This document shows, in pieces, positions 1-7,836 of a stretch of 38,909 nucleotides of DNA; the first letter of the stretch is position 1, and each line of letters opens with the position of its first letter. Source of the stretch: Gemmatimonadota bacterium (lineage in GTDB: Bacteria; Gemmatimonadota; Gemmatimonadetes; Longimicrobiales; Gaopeijiaceae); assembly GCA_009841165.1 (NCBI GenBank), contig VXMI01000062.1, positions 9,629-48,537 on the forward strand. The letters run 5' to 3'. The notes beneath the pieces were generated by a model. It did no database searches, was not told the origin of the DNA, and saw only the letters and a program-made list of their open reading frames with translations. A program made the position numbers and the translations under genes.

Positions 1-1
1 C

Positions 2-1069
2 GCGGCCGCGGGGGAGGCTCGGGCGGTCGTCCCGACGGGCGGAACGATCCTGGCCGGCCTGATCAACAGCCACGCCCACCTCGCCTGGGACGGCATCCAC
101 GACCTCGCCGCCCAGTCGATGCACGACGCGCCCGAGATCAGCGCCTACAAGGCGGCGGCCAACATGCTGGCCAACCTGCGCGGCGGGGTCACGCTGGTGC
201 GCGACCTGGGGATGAACCGGAGCGGCGAGTTCGCCAAGCAGGCGGTGGAGCAGGGGGTGTTCGCGGGCCCGCGCCTGCTGATCTGCGCGGAAGCGATCGT
301 GCAGACCGGCGGCCACACGTACTGGTGCTGCCGCGAGGCCACAGGCGCCGACGAGATGCGGCGCGCGGTGCGGGAGCAGGTGAAGGCCGGCGCCGACCTG
401 ATCAAGATCATGATGTGCCACGACCTGCTGGAGTTCACCGACGAGGAACTCGAGGCCATCGTCGACGAGACGCACCGGAGCGGGCTGCCCGTCACCGCGC
501 ACGCGACCTTCGACGCCGCGATCGAGCGGGCGGTCGACTTCGGCATCGACACGGTCGAGCACGGCGGCAGCATGTCGGACCGCACCATCGGCAAGCTGGT
601 TGCGCGGGGTGTGCCGATCGTCACCACGTTCTCGCCGGTGGTGATCCAGGCGAAGCCCGAGATCGCACGCCGGTACAACATTCCCGAGTGGAAGATCCGG
701 GAGCGGCAGCAGGCAGACGCCGACAGGGGGCGCTACGACGGCCTGGTGCGGGCGGCGCGTGCCGGGGTGCGGATCGTGTTCGGGACCGACGCGGGGAGTC
801 CCGCCGTGCGGCACGGCGTGGTGGTCCCGGAGATGGAGTTCATGATCGAGGTGGGGGTGGTGGCGGACAATCACGCCGCGATCATGAGCGCGACGCGCGA
901 GGCGGCGATCATGAACCGCCTGGACGACCGGATCGGGACACTGGAGGCAGGGAAGGAGGGGGACGTGATCGTCGTGGACGGGAATCCGCTGGACGACCTG
1001 CGCGACCTGGAGCGGGTGCGGATGACGTTCGTGCGAGGGTGCCTGCTGTACTCGCGGCCGGGGGTGTGA
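2..1069 (+). CDS. Amidohydrolase family protein, 5' end missing
   Basis: The reading frame is open from the window edge, so the N-terminus lies outside. The first visible residues include the metal-binding HxH motif (SHAHL) at the end of the first strand of the amidohydrolase barrel. The later metal and active-site positions follow in order: a lysine in DLIKIM, histidines in VTAHA and TVEHGG, and the aspartate in FGTDAGSP. The C-terminus has the usual small beta domain (LEAGKEGDVIVVDGNPL). This pattern belongs to the imidazolonepropionase/prolidase-like branch of metal-dependent hydrolases that act on C-N bonds of cyclic amides or dipeptides. The substrate cannot be read from sequence. The aminotransferase gene starts 5 bases after its stop, so the two are probably co-transcribed. 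A second, lipoprotein member of the same branch lies at 37420-38760. The fold is confident, the substrate unknown. Confidence 0.9.
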   Translation, partial: AAAGEARAVVPTGGTILAGLINSHAHLAWDGIHDLAAQSMHDAPEISAYKAAANMLANLRGGVTLVRDLGMNRSGEFAKQAVEQGVFAGPRLLICAEAIVQTGGHTYWCCREATGADEMRRAVREQVKAGADLIKIMMCHDLLEFTDEELEAIVDETHRSGLPVTAHATFDAAIERAVDFGIDTVEHGGSMSDRTIGKLVARGVPIVTTFSPVVIQAKPEIARRYNIPEWKIRERQQADADRGRYDGLVRAARAGVRIVFGTDAGSPAVRHGVVVPEMEFMIEVGVVADNHAAIMSATREAAIMNRLDDRIGTLEAGKEGDVIVVDGNPLDDLRDLERVRMTFVRGCLLYSRPGV

Positions 1070-1074
1070 TCCCC

Positions 1075-2277
1075 ATGCCGCGACAGCCCCGGGGATCCGC
1101 GCTCGCCGCCCGCGCCACCCCCCTCGCCGCTCGCGCCGTCAGTGTGAAGTCCAGCTTCCGCACCCGGATGCTCGAACTGGCCGCGGGGCTCGACGACATC
1201 ATCGCGCTGGGCCGGGGCGATCCGGATTTCGAGACGCCTCCCGCGATCGTGGCTGCGGGCGCGGATGCCCTGATCAGCGGCTACACGCACTACAGTCCGC
1301 CCGCCGGTTTGCCGGAACTCCGCAAGGCGATCGCGTTTCAGCTGAAACTTAACAATAATGTTAAGTATTCGACCGACCAGATCATTGTCACAAACGGTGC
1401 CCAGGAGGCGCTGCTGATCTCCATTCTCGCGCTGGTCGATCCCGGCGACGAGGTGATCCTCCAGGCCCCGCGCTTCAACGCCTTCGACTACATGGTCAAG
1501 CTGGCCGGCGGCCGGATCGTGGACGTGCCGACGCTGGAGGCGGACGACTACGCCCTCAGGACCGACGCCATCCGCGGGGTCCTCACAAAGTGTTCGAAAC
1601 TCCTGGTAATCGCGAATCCGAACAATCCCACCGGCGGACTCACCCCGCGCGCCGAACTGGAGCGCATCGCGAGGCTGGCCGTGGAACACGACCTGCTGGT
1701 CATCTCGGACGAGATCTACGAGAAGCTGATCTTCGGTGGGGCCGAGCACGTCAGCCTCGCGGCGCTGGACGGCATGTCCGAACGCACCGTGACCGTGAAC
1801 GGCTTCTCCAAGGCCTACGCGATGACCGGCTGGCGCGTCGGCTACCTGGCCGCGCCCGCCTGGATGATGGAGTCGGCCGTCGAGATCAAGCACACGCTGA
1901 GCATCTGCACCCCGCCGGCGCTGCAGCGCGGCGCGCTGGCGGCCCTGGAGAGCGGCGAGGCGTCGGTCGCCTCGATGCTGGCCGAATACGAGCGGCGGCT
2001 CGCGCTGGTGCTGGGCCGCCTCGACGACATGGGCATCTCTTACGGTTGTCCGGGCGGGGGAATGTACGTCTATGCGAACATTTCGAGCACCGGGCTCGAC
2101 GCCGAGACCTTCTGCCTCGAGCTGCTGCGCAAGGAACAGGTCATGGTCTTCCCCGGCACGATGTTCGCGGACCCGGCGAATCGGCACATCCGGATCACGC
2201 TGCTGTCGCCGTTGGAGTCCATGGAGAAGGCGCTGGAGCGGATGCAGCGGTTCGTGGAGCAGGCGCGTGACGACTAG
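1075..2277 (+). CDS. PLP-dependent class I/II aminotransferase
   Basis: A 400-residue fold-type I aminotransferase of normal length, cytoplasmic. Visible motifs are GRGDPDFETP near residue 47, THYSPPAGLPELR (71-83), TNGAQEALL (107), NPNNPTGG (181-188), SDEIYEKLIF (211-220, with the PLP-contacting Asp and Tyr) and FSKAYAMTGWRVGY, whose Lys246 forms the Schiff base. A C-terminal arginine in HIRITLLSP would bind the substrate carboxylate. It would move an amino group between an amino acid and a 2-oxo acid; aspartate/aromatic aminotransferase-like enzymes are closest in pattern. ATG 1075 was chosen because it follows the upstream stop by 5 bases and gives a full domain; the frame stays open further upstream only as an overlap. 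Residues 91-99 (KLNNNVKYS) are encoded by an AT-rich island containing a perfect 7-bp inverted repeat, unlike the rest of the gene. A close relative lies at 28400-29593. Confidence 0.93.
   Translation: MPRQPRGSALAARATPLAARAVSVKSSFRTRMLELAAGLDDIIALGRGDPDFETPPAIVAAGADALISGYTHYSPPAGLPELRKAIAFQLKLNNNVKYSTDQIIVTNGAQEALLISILALVDPGDEVILQAPRFNAFDYMVKLAGGRIVDVPTLEADDYALRTDAIRGVLTKCSKLLVIANPNNPTGGLTPRAELERIARLAVEHDLLVISDEIYEKLIFGGAEHVSLAALDGMSERTVTVNGFSKAYAMTGWRVGYLAAPAWMMESAVEIKHTLSICTPPALQRGALAALESGEASVASMLAEYERRLALVLGRLDDMGISYGCPGGGMYVYANISSTGLDAETFCLELLRKEQVMVFPGTMFADPANRHIRITLLSPLESMEKALERMQRFVEQARDD
1348..1365. repeat. AT-rich perfect inverted repeat inside the aminotransferase gene
   Basis: The arms CTTAACA and TGTTAAG are separated by ATAA. 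They sit in about 30 bases of A/T-rich sequence within a strongly GC-rich gene and encode the codons for LNNNVK. It could be a protein-binding site or a chance result of an Asn/Lys-rich loop. Function unknown. Confidence 0.5.
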
Positions 2278-2318
2278 TACAGTATCTGACATTTCGAATT
2301 GCTATTTCAAAACATCAT

Positions 2319-2334
2319 GATAATTTGCATTACA
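2319..2334 (+). promoter_or_regulatory. Candidate -10 element for the AAA/DUF4143 ATPase gene
   Basis: GATAAT at 2319-2324 matches the -10 consensus at 5 of 6 positions and lies 9 bases before ATG 2334. The whole 2278-2340 stretch is AT-rich compared with its surroundings. No good -35 hexamer is visible at the usual distance and no Shine-Dalgarno sequence precedes the ATG, so a near-leaderless transcript is possible. Confidence 0.35.
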
Positions 2335-3512
2335 TGTTCAAAAGATCACTGCCCTTGCCCGACGCGGGCACGGAGACGTTCTTCCTCTGGGGGCCACGCC
2401 AGGCCGGGAAGAGCACCCTCCTGCGAGAGCACTATCCGGATGCTCGCTGGATCGACCTGCTGAAGAGCGACGAGTTCCGGCGCTACCTGACCAACCCGGA
2501 ATACCTGCGCCAGGAAATCGAGGCGGAGGGGTTCGACCGCAGCCGCCAGGTGGTAGTCGATGAGATACAGAAGGTGCCGGCACTCCTGGACGAGGTACAC
2601 TGGCTCATGGAGAACCGGGGCGTCAGTTTCGCACTCTGCGGATCCAGTGCCACCAAGGTCAAGCGCGGTGCCGCCAACCTCCTCGGAGGACGAGCCATCC
2701 GCTACGAGTTGCTTGGGATCACCGCAAGAGAACTGACTGATGACTTCGACCTGACTCGACTGCTGAACACCGGGTACCTGCCTCGCATCTACCAGGCCCC
2801 CCGCTCCGTCCGCCTCCTGGATGCCTATATCAATGACTACCTCGTGCAGGAGGTCGCTGCCGAGGGGGTCGTCCGGAAACTCCCCGCCTTCTCGCGCTTT
2901 CTGGACGCGGCCTCGTTGAGCGACGGGGAGGTCGTCAACGTCTCGAATATCGCTGCGGAGTGCGGAGTCTCGCAGCACACGGCAAAAAACTACTTCCAGG
3001 TCCTCGTGGACATGCTGTTGGCTCGCTGGGTTCCCTCCTATCGTTCACGCCCGAAGCGGCGCGTCATTCAGGCCCCGAAGTTCTATTTCGCCGATGTTGG
3101 CATCGTGAACCGGCTCGCACGGCGTGGTCCGCTGGCATCCGGCTCGGAGTTGTACGGAAAGGCTTTCGAAAACTGGGTATGCCACGAGTTGTCCGCGTGG
3201 CTAAGCTACCGCGATTTCGATGGTGGACTCTCGTATTGGCGGCTGGCTGGCGGCACCGAGGTGGACTTCATCGTTGGCAACATGCTACTTGCGGTTGAGG
3301 CCAAGGCCAGCCCGAACATCGGCTCACGTCACCTCCGAGGGCTCCGTAGCGTCATCCGCGATCACCCCTCACTCAAGCGGCGAGTCATCGTCTGCCTGGA
3401 GGCTCGCCCCCGGCGTACACGTGACGGCATCGACATTCTGCCCGCCGCTGACTTCGTCCGGCAGCTCTGGGACGACCGCCTCGTGAGCCCGCTGGTACGT
3501 CCACCGTACTGA
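2334..3512 (+). CDS. AAA_14 ATPase with C-terminal DUF4143 (PD-(D/E)XK-like) domain
   Basis: A 392-residue protein with the standard two-part layout of this family. The N-terminal P-loop ATPase has Walker A GPRQAGKS (20-27), Walker B VVVDEIQ (73-79) and a sensor-like LCGSSATKVKRG. Next comes a winged-helix-like stretch (VSNIAAECGVSQHTAKNYF). The C-terminal DUF4143 part has a nuclease-like signature, with Asp311 in TEVDFIV and Glu322/Lys324 in AVEAKAS. The biological role of the family is not settled; such genes often sit alone and look mobile. ATG 2334 is preferred over the in-frame TTG at 2325. G+C is visibly lower than in the neighbours, and the gene separates an aminotransferase from a Gfo/Idh gene, which suggests acquisition. 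Its TGA overlaps the ATG of the next gene by one base, so downstream translation may be coupled. Confidence 0.88.
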   Translation: MFKRSLPLPDAGTETFFLWGPRQAGKSTLLREHYPDARWIDLLKSDEFRRYLTNPEYLRQEIEAEGFDRSRQVVVDEIQKVPALLDEVHWLMENRGVSFALCGSSATKVKRGAANLLGGRAIRYELLGITARELTDDFDLTRLLNTGYLPRIYQAPRSVRLLDAYINDYLVQEVAAEGVVRKLPAFSRFLDAASLSDGEVVNVSNIAAECGVSQHTAKNYFQVLVDMLLARWVPSYRSRPKRRVIQAPKFYFADVGIVNRLARRGPLASGSELYGKAFENWVCHELSAWLSYRDFDGGLSYWRLAGGTEVDFIVGNMLLAVEAKASPNIGSRHLRGLRSVIRDHPSLKRRVIVCLEARPRRTRDGIDILPAADFVRQLWDDRLVSPLVRPPY

Positions 3513-4609
3513 TGGCGAATCCGGTCCGCATCGCCCTCGTCGGCGCCGGGGTCCGCGGCCAGGTCTGGGCGCGCGTCATCGCCGAGACCCCCGGCGCGAC
3601 GCTCGCCGGGATTGCGGATCGCGACAAAGCCCGGGCCCGGCATGCCCGCGATGATTTCGCCCCGGGAGCCCTCGTGCGCCGAGACCTCGCCTCCGCGCTG
3701 GCCGACGCCAACGTGGACGCCGATGCCGTCGTCATCGCCACCCCGCCCGCCACCCATCACCGCCTCGTCAGCCGCGCCCTCGCCCACGGTCTCCATGTGC
3801 TCTGCGAAAAGCCGCTCTCGGAGGACCTGGACGAAGTCGTCGACCTGATCGCGCGGGCCGACGCAGCCAGGCGTCACCTGCTCGTCGGAATGAACTTCCG
3901 CTACCTCCCGTCGTCGCAGCGCATACGCCGCTACGTCCTGGACGGGCACCTGGGCGCGCTGAGTCATGCGCACTTCACCTACCACAGACAGCGCGACGGC
4001 AACAGGGACGACCTGAACGACTACGTCATGTCGATGACGCATCCGATGCTGCTGGAACAGAGCATCCACCACTTCGATCTGCTGCGCTATTGCTACGGCG
4101 TGGAGGTCGAGTCGCTCGTGTGCGACTCCTGGCGGCCTTCGTGGAGCACCTATGCCGGCGACTGCTGCGTCTCGGTGCTGTTCCGCTTCGAGAACGGGGT
4201 GCGCGCCAACTACCTGGGGACGTGGACGGCGGCGTGGAACCGGATGGAATTCCGCTGGCGCAGCGACTTCGAGCGCGGGGCCCTCATTCAGCGCGAGCAG
4301 TTCGACGATCTCGTGCGCGTCGATTTCGAGCGCGGGCTGGGACTCAGCGGGTCCAACTTCAAGGGGGCGGACGAGGCGGAGGTGCCGGTCGTGGAGCCGC
4401 TCGAGCCTTGCGCGCCGTTCGTGGACGACACACGGGGGCTGCTTGCCGAGTTGCTGGGGGCCGTGCGCGGGGAGTTGGATCCTGAGACAGAGGGCGGCGA
4501 TCACCTCGAGAGCCTGCTCCTGGTGCAAGCGTGCATCGAGTCGCTCGGGACCGGAGGATGGGTGAAGTTGCGGGAACTGCGAGATCGCTTCTCCCTGGCG
4601 CCTGCCTGA
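3512..4609 (+). CDS. Gfo/Idh/MocA family NAD(P)-dependent oxidoreductase
   Basis: A 365-residue cytoplasmic dehydrogenase-type protein. The N-terminal Rossmann fold carries GAGVRG (11-16), followed by VIATPPATHH and the family motif CEKPLSED, whose lysine is the conserved catalytic-site residue. The C-terminal alpha/beta domain has EQSIHHFDLLRY, with the second conserved histidine. Family members oxidise or reduce sugars, inositols, glycosides and related alcohols using NAD(P); the substrate here cannot be assigned. The ATG overlaps the previous stop by one base, and the stop overlaps the next ATG in the same way (TGATG), so it is tightly coupled to the ABC ATPase genes. That context weakly suggests it works on something imported by that transporter. 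Confidence 0.9.
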   Translation: MANPVRIALVGAGVRGQVWARVIAETPGATLAGIADRDKARARHARDDFAPGALVRRDLASALADANVDADAVVIATPPATHHRLVSRALAHGLHVLCEKPLSEDLDEVVDLIARADAARRHLLVGMNFRYLPSSQRIRRYVLDGHLGALSHAHFTYHRQRDGNRDDLNDYVMSMTHPMLLEQSIHHFDLLRYCYGVEVESLVCDSWRPSWSTYAGDCCVSVLFRFENGVRANYLGTWTAAWNRMEFRWRSDFERGALIQREQFDDLVRVDFERGLGLSGSNFKGADEAEVPVVEPLEPCAPFVDDTRGLLAELLGAVRGELDPETEGGDHLESLLLVQACIESLGTGGWVKLRELRDRFSLAPA

Positions 4610-5640
4610 TGCCCGGTCCATCGGACGCCCTGCTGCGGGTTCGCGGCCTGCACACCCGCTTCCTGACCGACCATGGCGTCGTCCACGCGGTCAACGACGT
4701 GAGCTTTTCCGTGCGGCGCGGCGAAACCCTGGCGCTGGTCGGCGAGAGCGGCTGCGGCAAGACCGCGGCCATGCTCTCCGTGCTGCGGCTGCTTCCCGCC
4801 CGGCGGGCGCGTGTCGACGCCGACGAGGTGACGTTTCGCGGGCGCGACCTTCTCGCGCTCGACGACGAGGGAATGCGGCGCGTGCGAGGCGCCGAGGTCG
4901 CGATGATCTTCCAGGATCCCCGAGCGTCGCTCAATCCCGTGCTCACCATCGGGCGACAGCTCACCGAGAGCCTGCAGGTGCATCTCGGGCTGGGGCGGCG
5001 TGAAGCCCGGGAGTGCGCGGTCGAACTGCTGGATTCGGTCGGGATCCCGCGCGCGAACGAGCGGATCGACGACTACCCGCATCAGTTCTCGGGCGGAATG
5101 TGCCAGCGGGTGACGATCGCGATGGCGCTTGCCTGCGATCCGGTCCTGCTTATCGCGGATGAGCCGACCACAGCGCTGGACGTAACCGTCCAGGCACAGA
5201 TTCTGGATCTCGTTACCGAGTTGAGGGCCGAGCGGCGGATGGCGATGATCTGGATCAGCCACGACCTCAGCGTGGTGGCGGGCCTGGCCGACCGGGTTGC
5301 CGTGATGTACGCCGGTTCGATCGTCGAGACCGCGCCGGTGGGGCGGCTGTTCGACGCTCCGGCGCATCCGTACACCCGCGCGCTGCTTGCGTCCCTGCCC
5401 GCACTCGGTGATGGCGGCCGGAAACACCTGACGGCGATCCGGGGGCAGCCGCCCGATATGATTACCCCCCCGGGGGGGTGTACCTTTGCGGAGCGATGTC
5501 CGCACGTCTTTGAGCGGTGCAAACGCGATTTGCCGCCGCTGCTTGAGGTGGGGGAGGGTGCGCGGGCCGCCTGTTGGTGGGATGTGGGGTTGCGGCGGGA
5601 GCGAACGCCGGACGGAAGCCGCGACAGCCATGTCTGCTGA
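4609..5640 (+). CDS. Oligopeptide/dipeptide-type ABC transporter ATP-binding protein (OppD/DppD-like)
   Basis: A 343-residue nucleotide-binding subunit on the inner face of the membrane. Motifs are Walker A GESGCGKT (45-52), Q-loop QDPRASLNP, signature FSGGMCQR (from 160; the usual LSGGQ has become FSGGM, common in this subfamily), Walker [13 protein letters not shown] and the H-loop ISHDLSVV. The C-terminus holds the cysteine-containing extension of the oligo/dipeptide family ([14 protein letters not shown] and ACWW), often associated with an Fe-S or structural role. ATG 4609 overlaps the preceding stop; an ATG at 4531 in the same frame lies inside the previous gene and was not used. The next gene is the partner OppF-like ATPase. 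No permease or binding-protein gene is in view, so the rest of the transporter must be elsewhere. Confidence 0.92.
   Translation: MPGPSDALLRVRGLHTRFLTDHGVVHAVNDVSFSVRRGETLALVGESGCGKTAAMLSVLRLLPARRARVDADEVTFRGRDLLALDDEGMRRVRGAEVAMIFQDPRASLNPVLTIGRQLTESLQVHLGLGRREARECAVELLDSVGIPRANERIDDYPHQFSGGMCQRVTIAMALACDPVLLIADEPTTALDVTVQAQILDLVTELRAERRMAMIWISHDLSVVAGLADRVAVMYAGSIVETAPVGRLFDAPAHPYTRALLASLPALGDGGRKHLTAIRGQPPDMITPPGGCTFAERCPHVFERCKRDLPPLLEVGEGARAACWWDVGLRRERTPDGSRDSHVC
5464..5479. repeat. C7G7 palindrome inside the OppD-like gene
   Basis: Seven C followed by seven G, flanked by A and T, form a perfect 16-bp palindrome. It encodes the Thr-Pro-Pro-Gly-Gly stretch before the C-terminal cysteine motif. 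It is probably a coding coincidence in a GC-rich gene, but homopolymer runs of this length are prone to slippage. Confidence 0.5.
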
Positions 5641-6436
5641 GCCCCTCCTCGAAGTCATCGACCTGAAGAAGCACTTCCCGGTGCGCCGGGGGGCGATGCA
5701 GCGCCAAACAGGATCCGTTCGGGCCGTCGACGGAGTCAGCTTCCGGCTTGAACGGGGCGAGACGCTCGGACTGGTGGGCGAAAGCGGTTGCGGCAAGACG
5801 ACGACGGCCCGCGCGGTCCTCTGCCTGACGCGCCCCAACTCCGGCCGTGTCGTCTTCGACGGTGTCGATGTCGGGCGGGCAACGGCCCGCGAACTGCGGG
5901 CGCTGCGTCCGCGCATGCAGATGGTATTCCAGGACTCGTATTCGTCACTGAACCCGCGCCGCACCGTGGGCCGCTCGATCGCGGAGCCTCTGCTGCAGCA
6001 CACGAAGCTGAGCCGCATGGAACGCAACGAGCGGGTCGCCGAACTGCTGAACTTCGTCGGGATCGATCCCGCCCTGGCAACGCGCATGCCGCACGAGTTC
6101 TCGGGCGGCCAGCGGCAACGGGTCGGAATCGCGCGAGCCCTGGCGCTGAGGCCCGACCTGATCGTCTGCGACGAACCCATCTCATCGCTCGACATCTCGA
6201 TCCAGGCCCAGATCGTCAACCTGCTCGCAGACATCCAGGACCGGTTCGGGCTGACCTGCCTCTTCATCTCCCACGACCTGAGGATGGTAAGGCATCTGTG
6301 TGACCGGGTGGCGGTCATGCACCGGGGGAAGATCGTGGAGACGCAGCCGACCGAAACGCTATTCCGGAAGCCGGAGCATCCCTACACACGGGCGTTGCTG
6401 TCGGCGGTGCCGCGCATGCCGGGCCGCGCGTCGTGA
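5630..6436 (+). CDS. Oligopeptide/dipeptide-type ABC transporter ATP-binding protein (OppF/AppF-like)
   Basis: A 268-residue ATPase that pairs with the preceding OppD-like subunit. Motifs are Walker A GESGCGKT (50-57), Q-loop [10 protein letters not shown], signature [15 protein letters not shown], Walker [13 protein letters not shown] and H-loop ISHDLRMV. It ends shortly after [10 protein letters not shown], so the cysteine-rich C-terminal extension seen in its partner and in many OppF proteins is shortened or missing. ATG 5630 lies inside the end of the previous gene (11-base overlap) and gives the normal N-terminus; the frame is open further upstream but reads non-homologous sequence. It would hydrolyse ATP to drive import of peptides or peptide-like compounds. 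The next gene overlaps it by 4 bases. Confidence 0.92.
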   Translation: MSAEPLLEVIDLKKHFPVRRGAMQRQTGSVRAVDGVSFRLERGETLGLVGESGCGKTTTARAVLCLTRPNSGRVVFDGVDVGRATARELRALRPRMQMVFQDSYSSLNPRRTVGRSIAEPLLQHTKLSRMERNERVAELLNFVGIDPALATRMPHEFSGGQRQRVGIARALALRPDLIVCDEPISSLDISIQAQIVNLLADIQDRFGLTCLFISHDLRMVRHLCDRVAVMHRGKIVETQPTETLFRKPEHPYTRALLSAVPRMPGRAS

Positions 6437-7776
6437 GGGCCGCCGCCTCGATCTCCAACTTCGGCGGGAACATCAGTTTCACTCCCCGGCACAGGTACTG
6501 TCCGCGCAGTGAAGACGAGGTCGTCCGCATACTGGACAGGCACCGCGATGGAACGGTGCGCGTGCTCGGGGCCGGGCACTCGTGGAACGGGGGAATCGAG
6601 ACCGCCGATGCGCTCGTCGACCTGCGCCATCTCGCACGCGTGCGTGTGCAGGGTAACCGCAGGAGCGTGACGGCGGGAGCCGGGGTCAGGATCGGCGCCC
6701 TTCTCAAACACCTGTCAAAATGGGGCCTGACACTTCCCTCGATCGGGCTCATCGACCGCCAGACGGTGGCGGGCGCGGCCGCGACGGGGACTCACGGCTC
6801 GGGGCGGCACTCCATGTCGCACTACGTCGAGTCCATGCGGATCGCGTGCTACGGAAGGGATGGGAAGGCGCGGGTCCGCACCGTCGATTCCGGCAGTGCG
6901 CTTCGGGCGGCGCGATGCTCGGTTGGGGCGATGGGCGTCGTCCTCGAGGTGACGCTGCCTTGCGTGCCGCAATACTACGTGCGCGAGCGGTCCGTCTGGC
7001 GGCGCGATCTCGATGCGGTGCTGGCAGGGGAGGGGAAGGCGCCGCTGCAGCAGTTCTACCTGATGCCGCACGCCTGGACCTGGCTCGTGCACGAACGGAG
7101 CGTGGCCGATGAGAGCCGTCGGACGGGGGGAGCGGCACTCTACCGGCTGTACTGGCTGGCCGTGATCGATGTGCTGCTGCACCTCTGCGTGAAGTTCTCC
7201 GCTTCGCTGATGCGGAGCCGTCGCCTCGTACACCTGCTCTATCGACGCCTTCTTCCGGCGTTCATCTTCCCTCGGTGGCGCGTCACCGACCGGAGCGACC
7301 GGCAGCTCCTGATGCGCCACGACCTCTTTCGCCACCTGGAGATGGAAGCGTTCGTAACGCGCGAGCACCTGGCGGCGGCGGTCGACCTCGTCGTGGAGGG
7401 TCTGCGGCGGGCTGACGAGCGTGGTTCGTATGTCCACCACTACCCGATCTGCATCCGTCGGGTGCTGCCCGACGACACGCTGATCTCGATGACTTCCTGC
7501 CACGGCATCGACGAGCAGGACTGGTACGCGATCAGCCTCATCACTCTGACCGAGCCGCGGGAGCCGTTCCAGCGCGTGGCGGCTGCCCTGGCAGCACGCT
7601 TGTCGTCGCTCTTCGGCGCACGCCTTCACTGGGGCAAGTGGTTCCCGCCGGGTGGGGCGGGGGTGGAGCGCGGCTATCCGGGATTGGGGGAATTCGAGGC
7701 CACTTGCAGGGAGTTCGATCCGCAGGGCGTGTTCCGCAACCGGTTCCTCAGGCGAGTGCTGTTGCGTCGAAAATGA
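6433..7776 (+). CDS. FAD-linked oxidoreductase, D-arabinono-1,4-lactone/L-gulonolactone oxidase type
   Basis: A 447-residue VAO/PCMH-fold flavoprotein. The FAD-binding region has [11 protein letters not shown]; His49 in GAGHSW is the position used for covalent FAD attachment in this family. It is followed by [19 protein letters not shown], the second FAD-binding loop. The C-terminal ALO-type domain ends with HWGKWFPPG and the closing F..RNRFL pattern. Relatives oxidise sugar lactones or alditols, reducing oxygen or another acceptor; the substrate is unknown. The start is a GTG that overlaps the previous stop by 4 bases. There is no clear signal peptide, but hydrophobic stretches around residues 235-275 ([17 protein letters not shown] and nearby) may allow membrane association. 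It probably ends the operon, since a new promoter follows. Confidence 0.85.
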   Translation: MRAAASISNFGGNISFTPRHRYCPRSEDEVVRILDRHRDGTVRVLGAGHSWNGGIETADALVDLRHLARVRVQGNRRSVTAGAGVRIGALLKHLSKWGLTLPSIGLIDRQTVAGAAATGTHGSGRHSMSHYVESMRIACYGRDGKARVRTVDSGSALRAARCSVGAMGVVLEVTLPCVPQYYVRERSVWRRDLDAVLAGEGKAPLQQFYLMPHAWTWLVHERSVADESRRTGGAALYRLYWLAVIDVLLHLCVKFSASLMRSRRLVHLLYRRLLPAFIFPRWRVTDRSDRQLLMRHDLFRHLEMEAFVTREHLAAAVDLVVEGLRRADERGSYVHHYPICIRRVLPDDTLISMTSCHGIDEQDWYAISLITLTEPREPFQRVAAALAARLSSLFGARLHWGKWFPPGGAGVERGYPGLGEFEATCREFDPQGVFRNRFLRRVLLRRK

Positions 7777-7799
7777 ACGCGAGTGCGTCACAACAACGC

Positions 7800-7829
7800 T
7801 TGACAAGAGTCATCCAGCTCGACTAGAAC
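7800..7829 (+). promoter_or_regulatory. Candidate sigma-70-type promoter for the first LRR-protease gene (possibly leaderless)
   Basis: A perfect -35 TTGACA (7800-7805) is followed after 18 bases by TAGAAC (7824-7829), a 4-of-6 match to the -10. Transcription would start at about 7835-7837, at or next to ATG 7837. No Shine-Dalgarno sequence precedes that ATG, consistent with a leaderless mRNA. Confidence 0.5.
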
Positions 7830-7836
7830 TCATGCC

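Noticed and set aside
871-2292. Long minus-strand ORF over the aminotransferase
   Set aside because: It reads arginine/histidine-rich, low-complexity protein without any domain and is the antisense frame of a clear gene; such shadows are expected at high GC. The same applies to 3362-4621, 4501-6318, 14249-16132, 28085-29365 and 29428-31332 on the minus strand.
5464-5479. C7G7 palindrome as an operator or terminator
   Set aside because: It lies inside a conserved coding region just before the cysteine motif and has no promoter or U-run nearby.
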